DNA of 64,000 bases from Calamus simplicifolius. Taxonomy: Eukaryota > Streptophyta > Magnoliopsida > Arecales > Arecaceae. Both the position numbers and the translations under genes were made by a program. The first letter of the stretch is position 1, and each line of letters opens with the position of its first letter. Below, one piece after another: positions 11,215-22,559 of this stretch. The stretch is taken from assembly GCA_900491605.1 (NCBI GenBank), contig UESW01003902.1, forward strand, positions 331,840 to 395,839, read 5' to 3'. The notes under the pieces are model-generated. The model ran no database searches. It saw only the letters and a program-made list of their open reading frames with translations, and was not told where the DNA came from.

Positions 11215-11952
11215 TGTAGAGCCCGGTGTGGTACTCCAAAGCTTAAATCCTAAGGTGGATGTTTGTAGGCTCCACAGGGTTAAGGCCCAGGTTGTTGGGT
11301 CTTGAGGGGGCTAGTCTATCATTGGACTGGGTTTGGGCCCAAGGTGTGGGTTGGTCCAAGGGAGTTTTTTAGGGTTTATTATCCATATAATAAGGCACCG
11401 GTTCATGTGTGGTGCTGGTTTTATTTTGGTGGCCGTCATGGGGACGGTTATATAATCATGTAATGATGATGATTATAGATGAATGAAAAAGAAACCCCCT
11501 TTCTCTCTAGAATAAGCTATCCCTCTCCTTTTCTCTTTTATCTATGTCTTTCTCTCTTTCTCACGTATAGATGCCCTAGATTTCTAGGGTTTTATTGCTG
11601 CCATCTCTGCCCTAGCCATCTTCTTGGAACCGCCTCTCTCAAAGAAGGAGAAGGAAGAAACCCTATCAACACCTTCTTCTTGGGCAGCGTCTCTTGATTT
11701 TCTGGATCAGATCTGAAGGTTCACGTGAGGAAGAAGAGAGGCCACGACCCTCTCTTACAATCTTGGGGCGCAAGAAACTAAAGAAAATCCTAGTTGCTAA
11801 TCAATCTAGGAAGATTATCAAGATCAAGATCCAAAATTCTGCTGCAGAAATTTTAGTAGGGATATCATCTCGCTTCCACATCTCCACACGACTTGGGGCT
11901 GGTCGAATGCGTGCTATGCTCCAAGGTTAGAAAGAGGACGATCCACCCTTCA
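11215..11952 (+). repeat. Copia-1 3' LTR
   Basis: 738 bp, TGTAGAGCCCGG to CCACCCTTCA, followed by the ATATG duplication. It differs from the 5' LTR by scattered transitions and a few short indels (for example GAAACCCCCTTTC in place of ACCCTTTTC). Confidence 0.95.
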
Positions 11953-11957
11953 ATATG

Positions 11958-13216
11958 ATCTATAGCTATTAGGTTAATGGTTTAACTTCCTCCAAACTAG
12001 AAACTTCAAGATCTACAAACAAGCCCAAAAACAGATGGGCTTAGCAGCTTATAGTCTTTGAAATTTCTTCCCGTGTCAGCTTTTAGTTTTTTCTTTTTCC
12101 TTCTTTTTTCTTGATTTTATTTACAGCACTCAAGAAGAATTTTGATAGGGCGGTGGAAAGCTCAGAATTCTCTTCTTATGAGAAATCTCTCCAATACATT
12201 TGGAGTTCCATGTTAATATTTTTCTGAGAAGTTGCACTGAAAGTTCAAATAAGAAAAAAAAAATTGATTATTTTTTCTTCAGATGATTATTAATTTTACC
12301 CAAGAATCACATATGCCATCATGATCACATAGAGGAAAGATAGATAAATAATTAAGTCCGTAGAGTTTAGTTATTGTATCTCCAACTATAAATCATGTAA
12401 GGGAGTTGGAATTCGTTGCCTGCTTGTGTATCATCTCGTCTGCGTTTAGATTCTTTTTTCTAGCCCAATTTTTATTTTTTTCTTTCGTTTTGTTTAATTT
12501 TTAGATTTTGTTAGCTGATCCATCTCTTCAATGACTTGCTATGAATGGCTGCTGGCTGCTGGCTTTCTGTTGTTAGAATTGTTTAAAGTCACTCTTTTCC
12601 TGTTCTGAGAGGGACTTCCCAGAGACAACTTGATAGTATTCTATGGCACTCTCTTCTTCTGATGCTAATGATGTTTCTGGTTCTTTCGTTGAACTAATTT
12701 TTTTGTGAGAATGGATATGTTTGCTTGTTTTTTCCTATAGTTTCACCAGATTATTTTTTTATAACTGAGCATAGCTTTGGAAAAATTTTATTGGCACAGT
12801 TCTCCTGGTCCTCTCCCTCTTCCACAGTGGGACCAAACATGCAGATCGAAATCCCTCCTCCTAGATCGCTAGACTTCGAGAATAGGGAAACAAATTAAAG
12901 ACATTTCAAACTAGTAAGTGATAGTAAACTCCTGTATTCATACCTAAACTCTCAAAACTTTTAATGGAGGAGGAAAGATGCAGCTGAACCAAGAGGTACA
13001 GATGAGATTTAATGCATTAAAAAGTTTGAATTAGTCATTTTCAAAGATTTTAAAACTTAGTTTTCAATTAAATTATTTCAAATTTAGCACTTTTACAAGT
13101 TCCTTCAGCGATACTTTTATTGCATAAAACTAGCAAGCACAGCTTTTCAGCCCTTCAGTACAAAGATCATTGCTTTTCTATCACTATTATAACAAGATTC
13201 TCCATTAATGTTTGGT
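11958..13216 (+). other. Intron of membrane protein gene, copy A (3' part)
   Basis: Matches copy B 53894 to about 55150. Copy A lacks two segments present in B (after AACAGA near 12033 and after CACTCAAG near 12135) and has about 150 bp near 12650-12800 that B lacks, where B shows a GGCAC-flanked deletion. The 3' end, including the acceptor and the first part of exon 2, is removed by a deletion with ATG microhomology at 13217. Confidence 0.75.
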
Positions 13217-13684
13217 ATGATTATTACAATATTATTGGCATCCTATCCGGCAAAGCAATACATAACCAGACATGCCAAGCCATTCTACTTCAAGATCTGC
13301 TGCGGCCTTTGTTAGCCACTTTCTTAGCCGATCTCTTGCTGCTGCTGCTCACTTCTAATTCGCTACATCATGGAGGCACCATCGGACGTCCCAAGATTAG
13401 TTGTCTATCTCATTAATATTCTTGCTATGCTTACTTCGGCCAGTTATGCCATGCTCGCAATACCTCTGTCTCCAACATAGCAATTGTCGGCATTGCCTTT
13501 CACAAAGAAACTAATGCAGACCAATCACACGAGGTTTATAAAAATCATAAATTAAAGCAGAAGCAATTCTTCGACCTTTTTGCGTTGGTTACCACTGATG
13601 CTGTCGTAGGAATGCTGGGTGCTATCATTGGTTACTTCAAAGTTTCCAAAAAGATGTCGATTTGGCTCCTGTCAAGTTCTCCAT
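13217..13684 (+). pseudogene. Exon 2 of membrane protein gene, copy A, 5' part
   Basis: Aligns with 55233-55734 of copy B. It encodes the first membrane spans of an unrecognised plant multi-pass membrane protein (ATFLADLLLLLLTSNSLHHG is the clearest block). Damage relative to B: loss of the first part of the exon, a 2-3 bp loss near 13400, a 20-odd bp deletion near 13440, and a one-base loss in an A run near 13642. Copia-2 is inserted at 13685, after the TCCAT target. Confidence 0.85.
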
Positions 13685-13925
13685 TGTTGGAAGAGGAGAA
13701 GATATTTTCTTCTGAAAATTTTTTGGTTTCTTTCTATTTTCATGCTGAAACGTGAAGGATACATGGCCTTTTATAATTACAAAATGACTCTTGGTCTTCC
13801 ACAATACTTAATTCAGAATAACAACTTCCTATGCAATTAATAACAGCAATTTCCTATGCAATTAAATAACAGCAATTTCCTATGCAATAACAGCAATTTC
13901 CAATAATCAAGTTTAGTTTCCAACA
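13685..13925 (-). repeat. Copia-2 3' LTR
   Basis: 241 bp, TGTTGGAAGAGG to TTTCCAACA as read on the plus strand. It is followed on its inner side by the element's polypurine tract. Confidence 0.95.
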
Positions 13926-13941
13926 CCCCCCTTTAAACTTG
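13926..13941 (-). other. Copia-2 polypurine tract
   Basis: On the minus strand CAAGTTTAAAGGGGGG immediately before the 3' LTR. Confidence 0.9.
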
Positions 13942-14123
13942 ATTCTTCATGACTCCAAGCATGCTTCTCAACTTCTTGAACTCTTCTTCCTTGAGGGCTT
14001 TTGTGAAGATATCAGCTACCTGATCTTTAGTTGAAATGTAGAGAAGTTGTACTTCTTGATTTTTGATACAATCTCGAATGAAGTGAAATCTTGTATCAAT
14101 ATGCTTACTTCGATCATGGAAGA

Positions 14124-15707
14124 CTAGATTTTTTGCAAGTTGTATAGCAGATTTATTATCAACAAAATGTTGGTTGGCTCTTCATGTGAAATCTTTATTT
14201 CTTGTAGTAGTCTTTGAAGCCAAAGTGCATGACAAACACAATTTGCTGCAGCAACATACTCTGCTTCACATGATGAAAGTGTAACAATTTGTTGTTTCTT
14301 TGAAGACCATGTAAATGCTCCACTTCCAATATAAAAGGCAAATCCACTCGTACTTTTTCTATCATCAATATCTCCTGCCCAATTGCTATCACAAAAACCA
14401 ACTAATTTTATTGGATTAGTAGATGAATAGAAAATACCATAATCTTGCGTACCTTTGATATATCGAAGGATTCTTTTTGCAACAATTAAATGATCCATTC
14501 TTGGCTTCTCCATGTAACGACTTATAACTCCAACACTATAAGCAATATCCGGCCTTGTATTTGTAAGATATCTTAAGCTTCCAACCAAACTTTTATAATA
14601 TGTTGGATTGACAAGATCTCCTTCTCCATCTTTACTTAATTTAGTATTGTATTCAATTGGAGTGGTGCTTGAATTACAATTCTTCATCTTGAATTTCTCC
14701 AAAATTTTCTTTGCATATTTTCTTTGTGAAATAAATATGCCTTCATCTGATTGATTTACTTCAATACCCAGAAAATAAGACATTAAGCCAAAATCTGTCA
14801 TTTCAAATTCTTTGATCATTGAAGTCTTGAAAACTTCAATCATTGCAAGATTATTTCTTGTGAATATCAAATCATCCACATATAGACAAACAAATAGAAC
14901 ATCACCAACATGATTAGACTTCATATAAAGAGAATGTTCAAGAAGGCATTTTTGAAAACCATTTTCAGCAAAATACTTGTCAATCCTTGTATTCCAAGCT
15001 CGTGGAGCCTGTTTCAATCCATAAAGAGCTCGTTTGAGTTTGTAGACTTTGTCTTCTTGTCCTTTTTGAATGAAACCCAAAGGTTGTTCTACATAGACTT
15101 CTTCATTCAAATATCCATTCAAAAAAGCTGATTTCACATCCATTTGAAAAATTTTCCATTTCATTTGTGCTGCTAAGGAAATGAGAAGGCGTACCATTTC
15201 CATTCGAGCAACAGGAGAGAAAACTTCATCATAGTCAATGCCATATTGTTGTTTGTAGCCTTTTACTACCAAGCGGGCTTTGTGTTTTTCTATTTCTCCA
15301 CTTGCATTTGTTTTTGTTTTATACACCCATTTGACTCCAATGGCTTGATGACCTTGGGGAAGATTTGTGAGTTCCCAAGTGTTATTTTTCTCTATTGATG
15401 AAATTTCTTCATGCATGGCATGTCTCCATTTTTCTTCTTTATTTGCTTCATAAAACTCAATTGGATCATAACCTGCAAAAAGACAAAACATAGTATAATC
15501 ATTAGCATCAAGACGCCTTGTGACGTCAAGCAATTCTTGCACACTCTGAGTTTTGTGTGCTCTATTTGAGGATGAGCCACTGGAACTTTCTTGTGGAGAT
15601 GAATGTCTTGGACTTTGTTGTGGAGTTGATGGAATTTCTTCTTGATGTTGTGACTCTTCTTCTTCATTATTTTCTTGCATTTTATTGTTATCTTGCCAGC
15701 TCCACAT
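14124..15707 (-). pseudogene. Copia-2 reverse transcriptase and RNase H
   Basis: A long open frame (527 codons) with the RT linker (KWVYKTKTNASGEIEKHKAR), QMDVKSAFLNGYLNEEVYVE with the first catalytic Asp, ALYGLKQAPRAWN, the CLYVDDL catalytic box, RPDIAYSVGVISRYM, then RNase H with DSNWAGDIDDRKSTSGF and SSCEAEYVAAA. The last RNase H segment (toward 13950) is in another frame, because a base is missing near 14165, giving the stop at 14124. The frame upstream, toward integrase, is lost through missing T residues in T runs at about 15710-15760. Confidence 0.9.
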
Positions 15708-15740
15708 TTGCTTTTCATCAATTCAACATCTCTTGAAAAA

Positions 15741-16929
15741 TCACTCTCTTTGTAATAGGATTATACATTTATAGCCACTTGAATTTTCAGCATATCCTAA
15801 AAGAATACACTTTTCTCCTTTGTCATCAAGTTTGATCCTTTTCTCATCAGGCACTTTGACATAAGCAACACTTCCAAAAATGCGAAGATGATCAACCTTA
15901 GGCTTGTATGAACTCCATGCTTGCTCAGGTGTCATATTGTGAAGCCTTTTTGATGAAAATCTGTTCAACAAATAAACTGCACAAGCAATTGCTTCTCCCC
16001 AAAATTCTTTAGGCATTTTTATCTTTCAACATACATCGAACCATATTTAAAATAGTTCGATTTTTTCTTTCTGAAACTCCATTTTGCTGAGGTGAATAAG
16101 GCATAGTAACCTGATGAAAAATTCCTTGTGCTTTGAAAAAATTTGAAAACTCTTTGGATAAATACTCACCACCACGATCCGATCTCAAAGCTTTAATTTG
16201 AAAACCACTTTGTTTTTCAACAAGCAACTTAAATTCCTTAAATTTCTGAAACACTTCACTCTTTTTTTTTAATAAATAAACCCATGTCTTTCCAGAATAA
16301 TCATCAGTGAAGGAAAGATAATATTCATTACCTCCCATAGTTATTGGTTTGATTGGGCCACAAACATCTGAATGTATCAATTCCAATGGTTTTGTTGCTC
16401 TTCTTGATCTTCCTGAAATGAAGGTTCTCCTTTGTTGCTTTCCAACTATGCAAGTTTCACATTTTTCCTTAGACATTTTCAGCCAAGGCATTCCTGTCAC
16501 CATATTCTTGCTAGACAAAAGTTTTAATCCATCAAAGTTTAAATGTCCATATCTAAGATGCCATAGAGTAGAGTCATCAAGACTTTGTGTTAACATACAA
16601 GAGGAGCCATCAACATGCAAACTTAGCTCAAACATTCTATTTTTTGACATAGAAACATGTGCAATAAGAGTATTATTGTTGTCTCTAATAGAAAGACCCA
16701 ATTCTTTCATGTGAATGTCATAGCCTTTTTCAAGCAATTGGCCCAAACTAAGAATGTTATTTTTAATGTCTGGAACATAATAGACATCTGAAATAAAATT
16801 TTGAGTGCCATTTTGAAGCTTGATAAGGATTTTACCTTTCCCTTCAACTGGCCTTTTAGAGAAGTCTCCAAAAGTCACCGAGCCTTTGAAGCTTTCATCC
16901 ATCTTAAAAACATGTCCTTTATCCCACAC
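15741..16929 (-). pseudogene. Copia-2 protease end and integrase (two frames)
   Basis: Reads KGSVTFGDFSKRPVEGKGK, the block after the protease active site, then LWHLRYGHLNFDGLKLL with CETCIVGKQ (integrase zinc finger), ELIHSDVCGP (first Asp), LRSDRGGEY (second Asp) and PQQNGVSERKNRT (Glu). A frame break at about 16012 in an A run separates this from MPKEFWGEAIACAVYLLNR and HLRIFGSVAYVKVPDEKR. The catalytic triad is intact, so the frameshifts are the main damage. Confidence 0.9.
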
Positions 16930-17912
16930 ATATGATTGCTAGCACCTGTGTCTAGATACCAAGTACTTCTTTTGATAGCACCAGTAATGTTATTGTAGGC
17001 CAAAAGTAGAGTTACTTCTTCTTCTTGTTCTTTTGTAAAATGAATTTTCCCATCAACATAATTAACATTATCTTTGTACCAACAATCTTTAGCATAGTGC
17101 CCATATTTTTTGCAAATAAAACATTGTAGTGCTTGTTGTCCATACCTTCCTCTTCCTCTAGGATTAAAAAATCTTCCTCTACCACGACCTCGGGCATGGT
17201 GTTCTCTTATGTCTCCTTGACTTCTTTGAGGTTGATCTTGATGAAATCTTCCACCTCTTCCTCTTCTTCCATGGCCTCGACCATGGAAACTTGTTTGACC
17301 TTTAAGATCACCTTTTTCTTGTAGTGTAAGATTTGTTTGAAGTATTTGCTCGATGGGTTTCTCCTCCATCCTTTTAGACAGCTTTTGCTCATGTGCTTGT
17401 AAAGAGCCCATGAGTTGCTCTATAGTCATCTCTTCTAATTCCTTTGATTCTTCAATGGCTACAACAATGAAGTCAAATTTTGCATCTAAAGAGCACAAAA
17501 TTTTCTCCATGATTCGAACATTAGTAATTTCTTCACCATTTCTTTTCAATTGATTGACTATAGACATCAATCTTGAAAAATAATTAGAAATTGACTCCCC
17601 AGTTATCATTTTGAAAGATTCAAATTCAGACCTCAAAGATTGTAGCCGAATCTTTTTCACCTTTTCTGCTCCTTTATGTGCCTTATGCAATAAGTCCCAT
17701 GCCTCCTTTGATGTTGCAGCTCCAGCGATAATCTCGAATGTGCCTTCATCTACACTTTGGTATAGTGTGTAGAGAGCCTTCTTGTCTTTCTTTTTTGACT
17801 CTTTATGTTGCTTTCTTTGCTCTTGTGTGAGCATTGCTTCACCTTCGGTCGGCTCCATGTAGCCATCTTCTACAAGATCCCAAACATCAAGGGATCCAAG
17901 CAAAGCCTTCAT
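16875..17912 (-). pseudogene. Copia-2 Gag and protease start
   Basis: Gag starts at the Met at 17912 (MKALLGSLDVWDLVEDGY), though family members usually begin some 15-20 residues earlier. It has the Gag_pre/UBN2-type core (SEFESFKMITGESISNYFSR), an RGRGR-rich basic region, a zinc knuckle CFICKKYGHYAKDC and the protease motif YLDTGASNHMCG. The frame is lost about 15 codons later and continues in the frame starting at 16929, so Gag and Pol are split by an apparent single-base indel at about 16890-16925. Confidence 0.9.
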
Positions 17913-17998
17913 TTGGATACTTCAGTTGTCATTGTTGTCTTTGGTGAGTTTGGGTATTTGGGATTGAACAAAGTTCATGGAGACCATGGATCTTTTGT

Positions 17999-18011
17999 GG
18001 CTCTGATACCA
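17999..18011 (-). other. Copia-2 primer-binding site
   Basis: Minus strand TGGTATCAGAGCC, four bases inside the 5' LTR; initiator Met-tRNA type. Confidence 0.9.
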
Positions 18012-18015
18012 AATT

Positions 18016-18258
18016 TGTTGGAAGAGGAGAAGATATTTTCTTCTGAAAATTTTTTGGTTTCTTTCTATTTTCATGCTGAAACGTGAAGGGATACATGGCC
18101 TTTTATAATTACAAAATGACTCTTGGTCTTCCACAATACTTAATTCAGAATAACAACTTCCTATGCAATTAAATAACAGCAATTTCCTATGCAATTAAAT
18201 AACAGCAATTTGCTATGCAATAACAGCAATTTCTAATAATCAAGTTTAGTTTCCAACA
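18016..18258 (-). repeat. Copia-2 5' LTR
   Basis: 243 bp with the same ends as the 3' LTR. Differences seen are one G (GAAGGGATAC), one A (TTAAATAAC) and two substitutions near the CAATTT repeats. Confidence 0.95.
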
Positions 18259-18263
18259 TCCAT

Positions 18264-18854
18264 GGCCTTCATCTTCTTCACTGTCATATTTGGTCTTTTG
18301 TCTTAATGTTGCTTACAACGGTACCAACCTTACTTCGCAGTTCCAATTCTAATGACCACAACTCCGATCCTGGAGCGTGCTTGATTACCTTCCTCGAAGT
18401 CCTCAGTTATGCTTTGTTTGGTTTGCTAGCGCTCGTAGGACTAGCAGTTGCTGCTGAATTTCTAGATGAATTCATTTTGCTGGCTTTCTTCCATATTTTC
18501 TTGGCACTTATGGTTTGGTTCAAAGAAGATGAAAGGCGAGATCACGATGCCTCAGGTGGTGAAAACGAGCTTGACAACTCCTTGACGGCAATTACAACAT
18601 CCATTTTTGCAGTAATGACGGTGGTTTACGCAATGTGCTTCAACAGTGAATGCAATGGCATTCACCTCAAGGCCTGCATGTTCTTCATGTCCATGGCTTT
18701 TGTGCCCAGCCTGAGTTGGATGCTACTGGCATTAAGATCTCCAAGAACAGAAATTAGCCTGAAAAGGGTTGTGAAGTTACTTATTCGTTTCACCACATTT
18801 TGGTTGGTACTAGCCATGCTGAATCTCATTGCCTTAGCAATAAGTAATATATAG
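18264..18854 (+). pseudogene. Exon 2 of membrane protein gene, copy A, 3' part
   Basis: Resumes the exon after copia-2. A shift at TTTTGTCTTAATG (copy B has TTTTGTCAATG) breaks the frame; from ATG 18306 it is open for 182 codons to TAG at 18852-18854. It encodes at least five further hydrophobic spans: two around LSYALFGLLALVGLAVAAEF and FILLAFFHIFLALMVWF, then TTSIFAVMTVVYAMCF, FFMSMAFVPSLSWMLLAL and TTFWLVLAMLNLIALAISNI. A DERRDHDASGGENELDNS loop lies between. This C-terminal part exists only in copy A because copy B is cut by copia-6. Family not recognised; with copy B, the reconstructed layout has about nine or ten membrane segments and one large exon. Confidence 0.8.
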
Positions 18855-20031
18855 ATTATGTCCTAGAGGATATGCATCCATGATCACGAGCTCAACCCGG
18901 GAGATGAATCCATAGGGTGACATTGTTTATTTTTATTCTGTCCCTCTTGTATTTTGATTGCTAGAAGACCATTTTACTGTGTGGTTCTCATCATTTCTTA
19001 AATTTTCTTAGAGCACTGCATGCATGCAACTTTTTTCAGATCTATTGCACTTTTCTGTTCGTTAAAATGACAGTAGGAGAGGATGGAGAAGTTATTCATA
19101 TTAAAATTTTGAATGAAAAATACTTCTCTACGCTCACATGCAAACTCGTGGCAAACAGAAAGGATTTGAAATCACAAAGCTCGAAACCTTTCTGCGAATA
19201 AGGTAGTGGAAAGTTCAGCAGTCAAGCAGAAATAAGGCTTAGAATAATCCTTGTTCTTACTTTCAAGCAGGTTCAGAAAAAAAAAAGGAATGATTTGAAA
19301 TTTTTGTGCCTTTTACTTCCTGGATTTGAAATTTTGACTGTGTTTCTTGCATATCATTCTTTCAAACTCCCTCAGTCTGGAATGTGAATGATAATTGAAT
19401 ACATTTCAAACTATATCAAGAACTCGATATCTGTGAAAAACGTCATGTGTGGTCCTTGAACGTGTTTGCAGCTGATGCATTTTGTGGGAGATTTGTTGCC
19501 TTCCATGCAAGCATTTAGGTCCGAGTATCAGATGAAAATATCGCACATTTTTCTCTCCAACGCTACTATTGCACCCATCCCCAGATAGATTCCTTCATAG
19601 TGAATGGTGTCTGCCATTTTACCTCCTCCAAAATGTTCCAGTCTTTCAGCATCGGACGGGCAGTCCACGCGAATGGGACTGGTATTACTTTGTTCCTAAA
19701 ATAACGCACCGTTTTATTCTATTTACATTTTTAATTTTTACATTACCGTTGATCGTTGCTTCTGGCAGCTTTCTACTAAAGAGATCGAAAAACGACAGCG
19801 CCATTTACCTTTATGCCTTTTTACGTGGTCAAATGTCTGGTGCAAAATAGTTCAACTAAAGAGAAAAAGGAATGGAAATAAGTCTCAAGGATAATTTATC
19901 ATCACGAACAGAACCTAACTTGCATGGTTCTTGAGTTGCTTTGGCAAACACCCTGCAGACCTGATCCTTGGACTGACAACTGCATCCAGTTAGTTCCTTA
20001 GATTTTATGTAAGATATGCCTCAACCACTTA
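18855..20031. other. 3' flank of membrane gene copy A
   Basis: Probable 3' UTR followed by unassigned sequence. An ORF at 19569-19850 (93 codons) contains WDWYYFVPK, faintly like the EWYFF segment of NAC domains, but nothing else of that family is present. No gene supported. Confidence 0.5.
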
Positions 20032-20039
20032 GATATTTA

Positions 20040-20390
20040 CAGTGTTTTGAAAATCGGATCAAACCAGACCGATCAGTCTAATCGGTCCAACAGGGAAACG
20101 ATCATCAGTTTGGTCCGATTTTATTATTAAAGTTGACTTTTATATGACCCAGTGAAAACCAAAAAAAACCCATTGAATCGGTCGAGTTTCGAATCGGTCC
20201 AATCCAATTTTTAGATTTTTTTTAATTTTTCATTTGAATTGTATTTATATTTTATTATTTTATCCTATTAAATTAAAAATTAATTATAATATTTTCCAGT
20301 CCGATCAAACAGGTTCATCCGGTCGAACCGATTGACCAACGACCCAAATGTTAAGTTGGTTTGTTGTTTGGTTCAGTTTTCAAAACATTG
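20040..20390. mobile_element. hAT-type MITE
   Basis: 351 bp with terminal inverted repeats: left CAGTGTTTTGAAAA, right TTTTCAAAACATTG. It is bounded by a perfect 8-bp target duplication GATATTTA (20032-20039 and 20391-20398). The interior has no ORF and is rich in GGTCCGAT/ATCGGTCC blocks. The 8-bp duplication and CA-TG ends fit hAT non-autonomous elements. Confidence 0.85.
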
Positions 20391-20619
20391 GATATTTATA
20401 AAAGTTTATTAATTTTGATTTGTAAGAATTGAAAGACAGGATCAAAGGAATGGCAAAAATCATCAAATCTTAAGATGATTTCGCAATACTTGCCTACCTA
20501 GCATTAAGGGTGAGTTTCATCGTTTTAATAATGCACATGAGGTCTCGCTCTTTATTAATAATCGTTATTATGTTTTTGACAATGTTCATCAATTTCAACT
20601 TTATCGTTGCCTTTATCGG

Positions 20620-21060
20620 CTCCAGCAACAATCACATCAGATTCATGGTTATGTTTCTAAACTTCAGACAATATGGGATCAATTAGCCATCTATGATCCT
20701 AAATGGCTTGATTCTGCCTCTACTAATCTTTACTTGGACCTTCGAGATTGACGTGTTTGGCATCTTCTTATGACTCTTCGTTCAGAATTTGAGTCTGTTA
20801 GTGCTTCACTTCTTCATCATAGCTCCTTACCTAAATTGGATATTATCATTCAAGAATTACTTCCTGAAGAAACTTATCTTAAAACACTTCATGCAAAATG
20901 CTCTTTGCCATCTACTGATGCCATCCTTGCCACACAATTATTTTCTGTACATGTTTCTTAGTTTCATGTTGCTTGGCTACTCCTATGGGTTTTTCTCGCA
21001 CTATTACTTGTAATTATTGCAAAAAACTCGATCATATGAAAGCTAATCATTGTAAGTGAC
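20620..21060 (+). pseudogene. Copia-3 Gag remnant
   Basis: Contains TIWDQLAIYDPKWLDSAS, then LRSEFESVSASLLHHSSLP and IIIQELLPEETYLK, all typical of the UBN2-type Gag of this copia group. A CNYCKKLDHMKANHCK-like stretch at about 21008-21056 is a degraded zinc knuckle. Several in-frame stops. Confidence 0.65.
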
Positions 21061-22500
21061 CTTAGAATCAACAACTTCTGGGTCTAGCAATACTACTCAT
21101 TCCTATATGAGCACTTCCAGATCTGAACTTTTTACCGCCATTGCTGCTGCTATTGAGGGACTTTCTGATACTACCTCTTCAAAATTCATACTTCAGGATA
21201 TTCAGACTATTATCCAACAGTTGCAATCTTCCTCTGATGTGTCTTCTTTAGCCATTCTCTCTGTTACTACAGGTACACCTTCCTCTTGGTTTTTTGATTC
21301 TGCTTGTTGTAATCATATAACATTTGATTCTTCTTTATTTTCTTCTATGTCTGTCCCTACTATTTTGCCTATTATTCATACTAATGATAGTTCTGCTTTA
21401 TCTGTTAAGAATATAAGTTCTATTTTTACATCCAATTTCTCTTTAATTGATACATTCTTTGTTCCTAAACTATCCCTAAATCTTATTTCTATTGGTCAAT
21501 TATGTGAACTTGGTGTTGGCTTATGCTTTTTGAGTACTGGTTGTATTGTGTAGGATCCACGAACGAAGGTAATCCTTGGGACTGGGCATAAAGTGGACCA
21601 ATTGTATGAGCTTGAATCTCTCCATCTATCATCTAGTCTTGCAGCTACTACCGTTTCTTCTACTATTTGACATTCTCATTTAGGACATGTTTCTCATTTT
21701 AGGCTTCACTCTTTAATTTTCAATGGTTGTTTAGGAGATGTTAATAATGAACAATTTGTTTGTATTTCTTGTCAACTATCCAAACATCATGCTTTGCCTT
21801 TCTGTTTATGTGATACTATTTCTGTTGCCTCTCTTTATTTAGTTTGTTCTGACATTTGGGGACTCACTCCTCATCCCATTATGGGTGGTTCTCGTTATTT
21901 TGTGATTTTTTTGGATGTTTTTTCTCGTTAGACATGGATTTATCTTTTGACATAGGTCTGAATTGTCTCAGGTTTATATTCGGTTTGCCTCTATGGTAAA
22001 AACTCAATTTTCTTATCCTATAAAAATCCTCCGCACTGATAATGCTATGAAAAATAAAGACTTTGTCTTATCTTAATTTTTATCTCAAAATGGCACTATT
22101 GTACATTGATATTGTTCAGGCACATCTCAACAAAATGGCAGAGCAGAATGCAAACATCGACATATCCTGGATACTGTTAGAGCCCTTCTTATATCTTCCT
22201 CATGTCCCAAATCCTTTTGTAGGAAAGCTGCACTTATTGCTATTTACACCATCAACCAAGTTTCCACTTCTACCATTGGTGATGTTTCTCCTTATAAAGG
22301 TTTATATGGTCATACACCTAATTATTAGTCTCTTCATGTCTTTAGCAATGCATGTTTTATTCTTCTCCAACCTCATGAACACACAAAATTAGAACCTAGA
22401 GCTCAATTATGTTGCCTTTTAGGATATGGGATTGAGCATAAGGGCAACCATTTTTGGGATCCTCTCTCTCAGCAACTTCGTATTTCTAGTCATGTTACAT
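21056..22500 (+). pseudogene. Copia-3 protease and integrase remnant
   Basis: Protease motif FDSACCNHIT at about 21293. Integrase: LGHVSHFRLHS and CISCQLSKHH (zinc finger), SDIWGLTPHPIMGGSRYF (first Asp), ILRTDNAM (second Asp), SQQNGRAECKHRHI (Glu). Each block is in a different frame or follows a stop. Confidence 0.7.
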
Positions 22501-22559
22501 TCTGGCAATATAAAATGTTCTTTAGTCTTTCTTCCTTTAAGAGTTTGACTGTTCTGTCT

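Larger units (their letters stand above)
6290..11952 (+). mobile_element. Copia-1, full-length Ty1/copia retrotransposon
   Basis: Complete structure: 5' LTR, Met-tRNA primer-binding site, gag-protease-integrase-RT-RNase H in copia order, polypurine tract, 3' LTR. A perfect target duplication ATATG lies at 6285-6289 and 11953-11957. The site is empty in copy B near 53890 (TTTCGATATGATATATAG), proving insertion after the duplication. By eye the LTRs differ at some tens of positions, and the coding region has true nonsense changes as well as indels, so this is the older of the two insertions in copy A and is probably not autonomous. Confidence 0.95.
13685..18258 (-). mobile_element. Copia-2, full-length Ty1/copia retrotransposon
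   Basis: Minus-strand element with complete LTRs (13685-13925 and 18016-18258), primer-binding site, polypurine tract and a perfect TCCAT duplication (13680-13684, 18259-18263). I count about four differences between the LTRs, so insertion is recent. It interrupts exon 2 of copy A; copy B has the empty site (TTCTCCGTGGCC). The coding frame is broken several times by single-base losses. Confidence 0.95.
6101..18854 (+). repeat. Segmental duplication copy A (membrane protein gene plus two copia insertions)
   Basis: From the CTCCGGGTGG at 6101 the sequence matches 53697-56031 through the 5' UTR, exon 1, the intron and exon 2, apart from insertions and deletions. Copy A carries copia-1 (6290-11952) and copia-2 (13685-18258) that copy B lacks, and several smaller deletions. 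The homology covers 6101-6289, 11953-13684 and 18259 to about 18545; beyond this, copy B is replaced by copia-6. Confidence 0.9.

Noticed and set aside
19569..19850. 93-codon ORF with WDWYYFVPK, considered as a NAC-domain remnant
   Set aside because: Only one short block is similar; the rest of the NAC domain is absent, so the match is not supportable.
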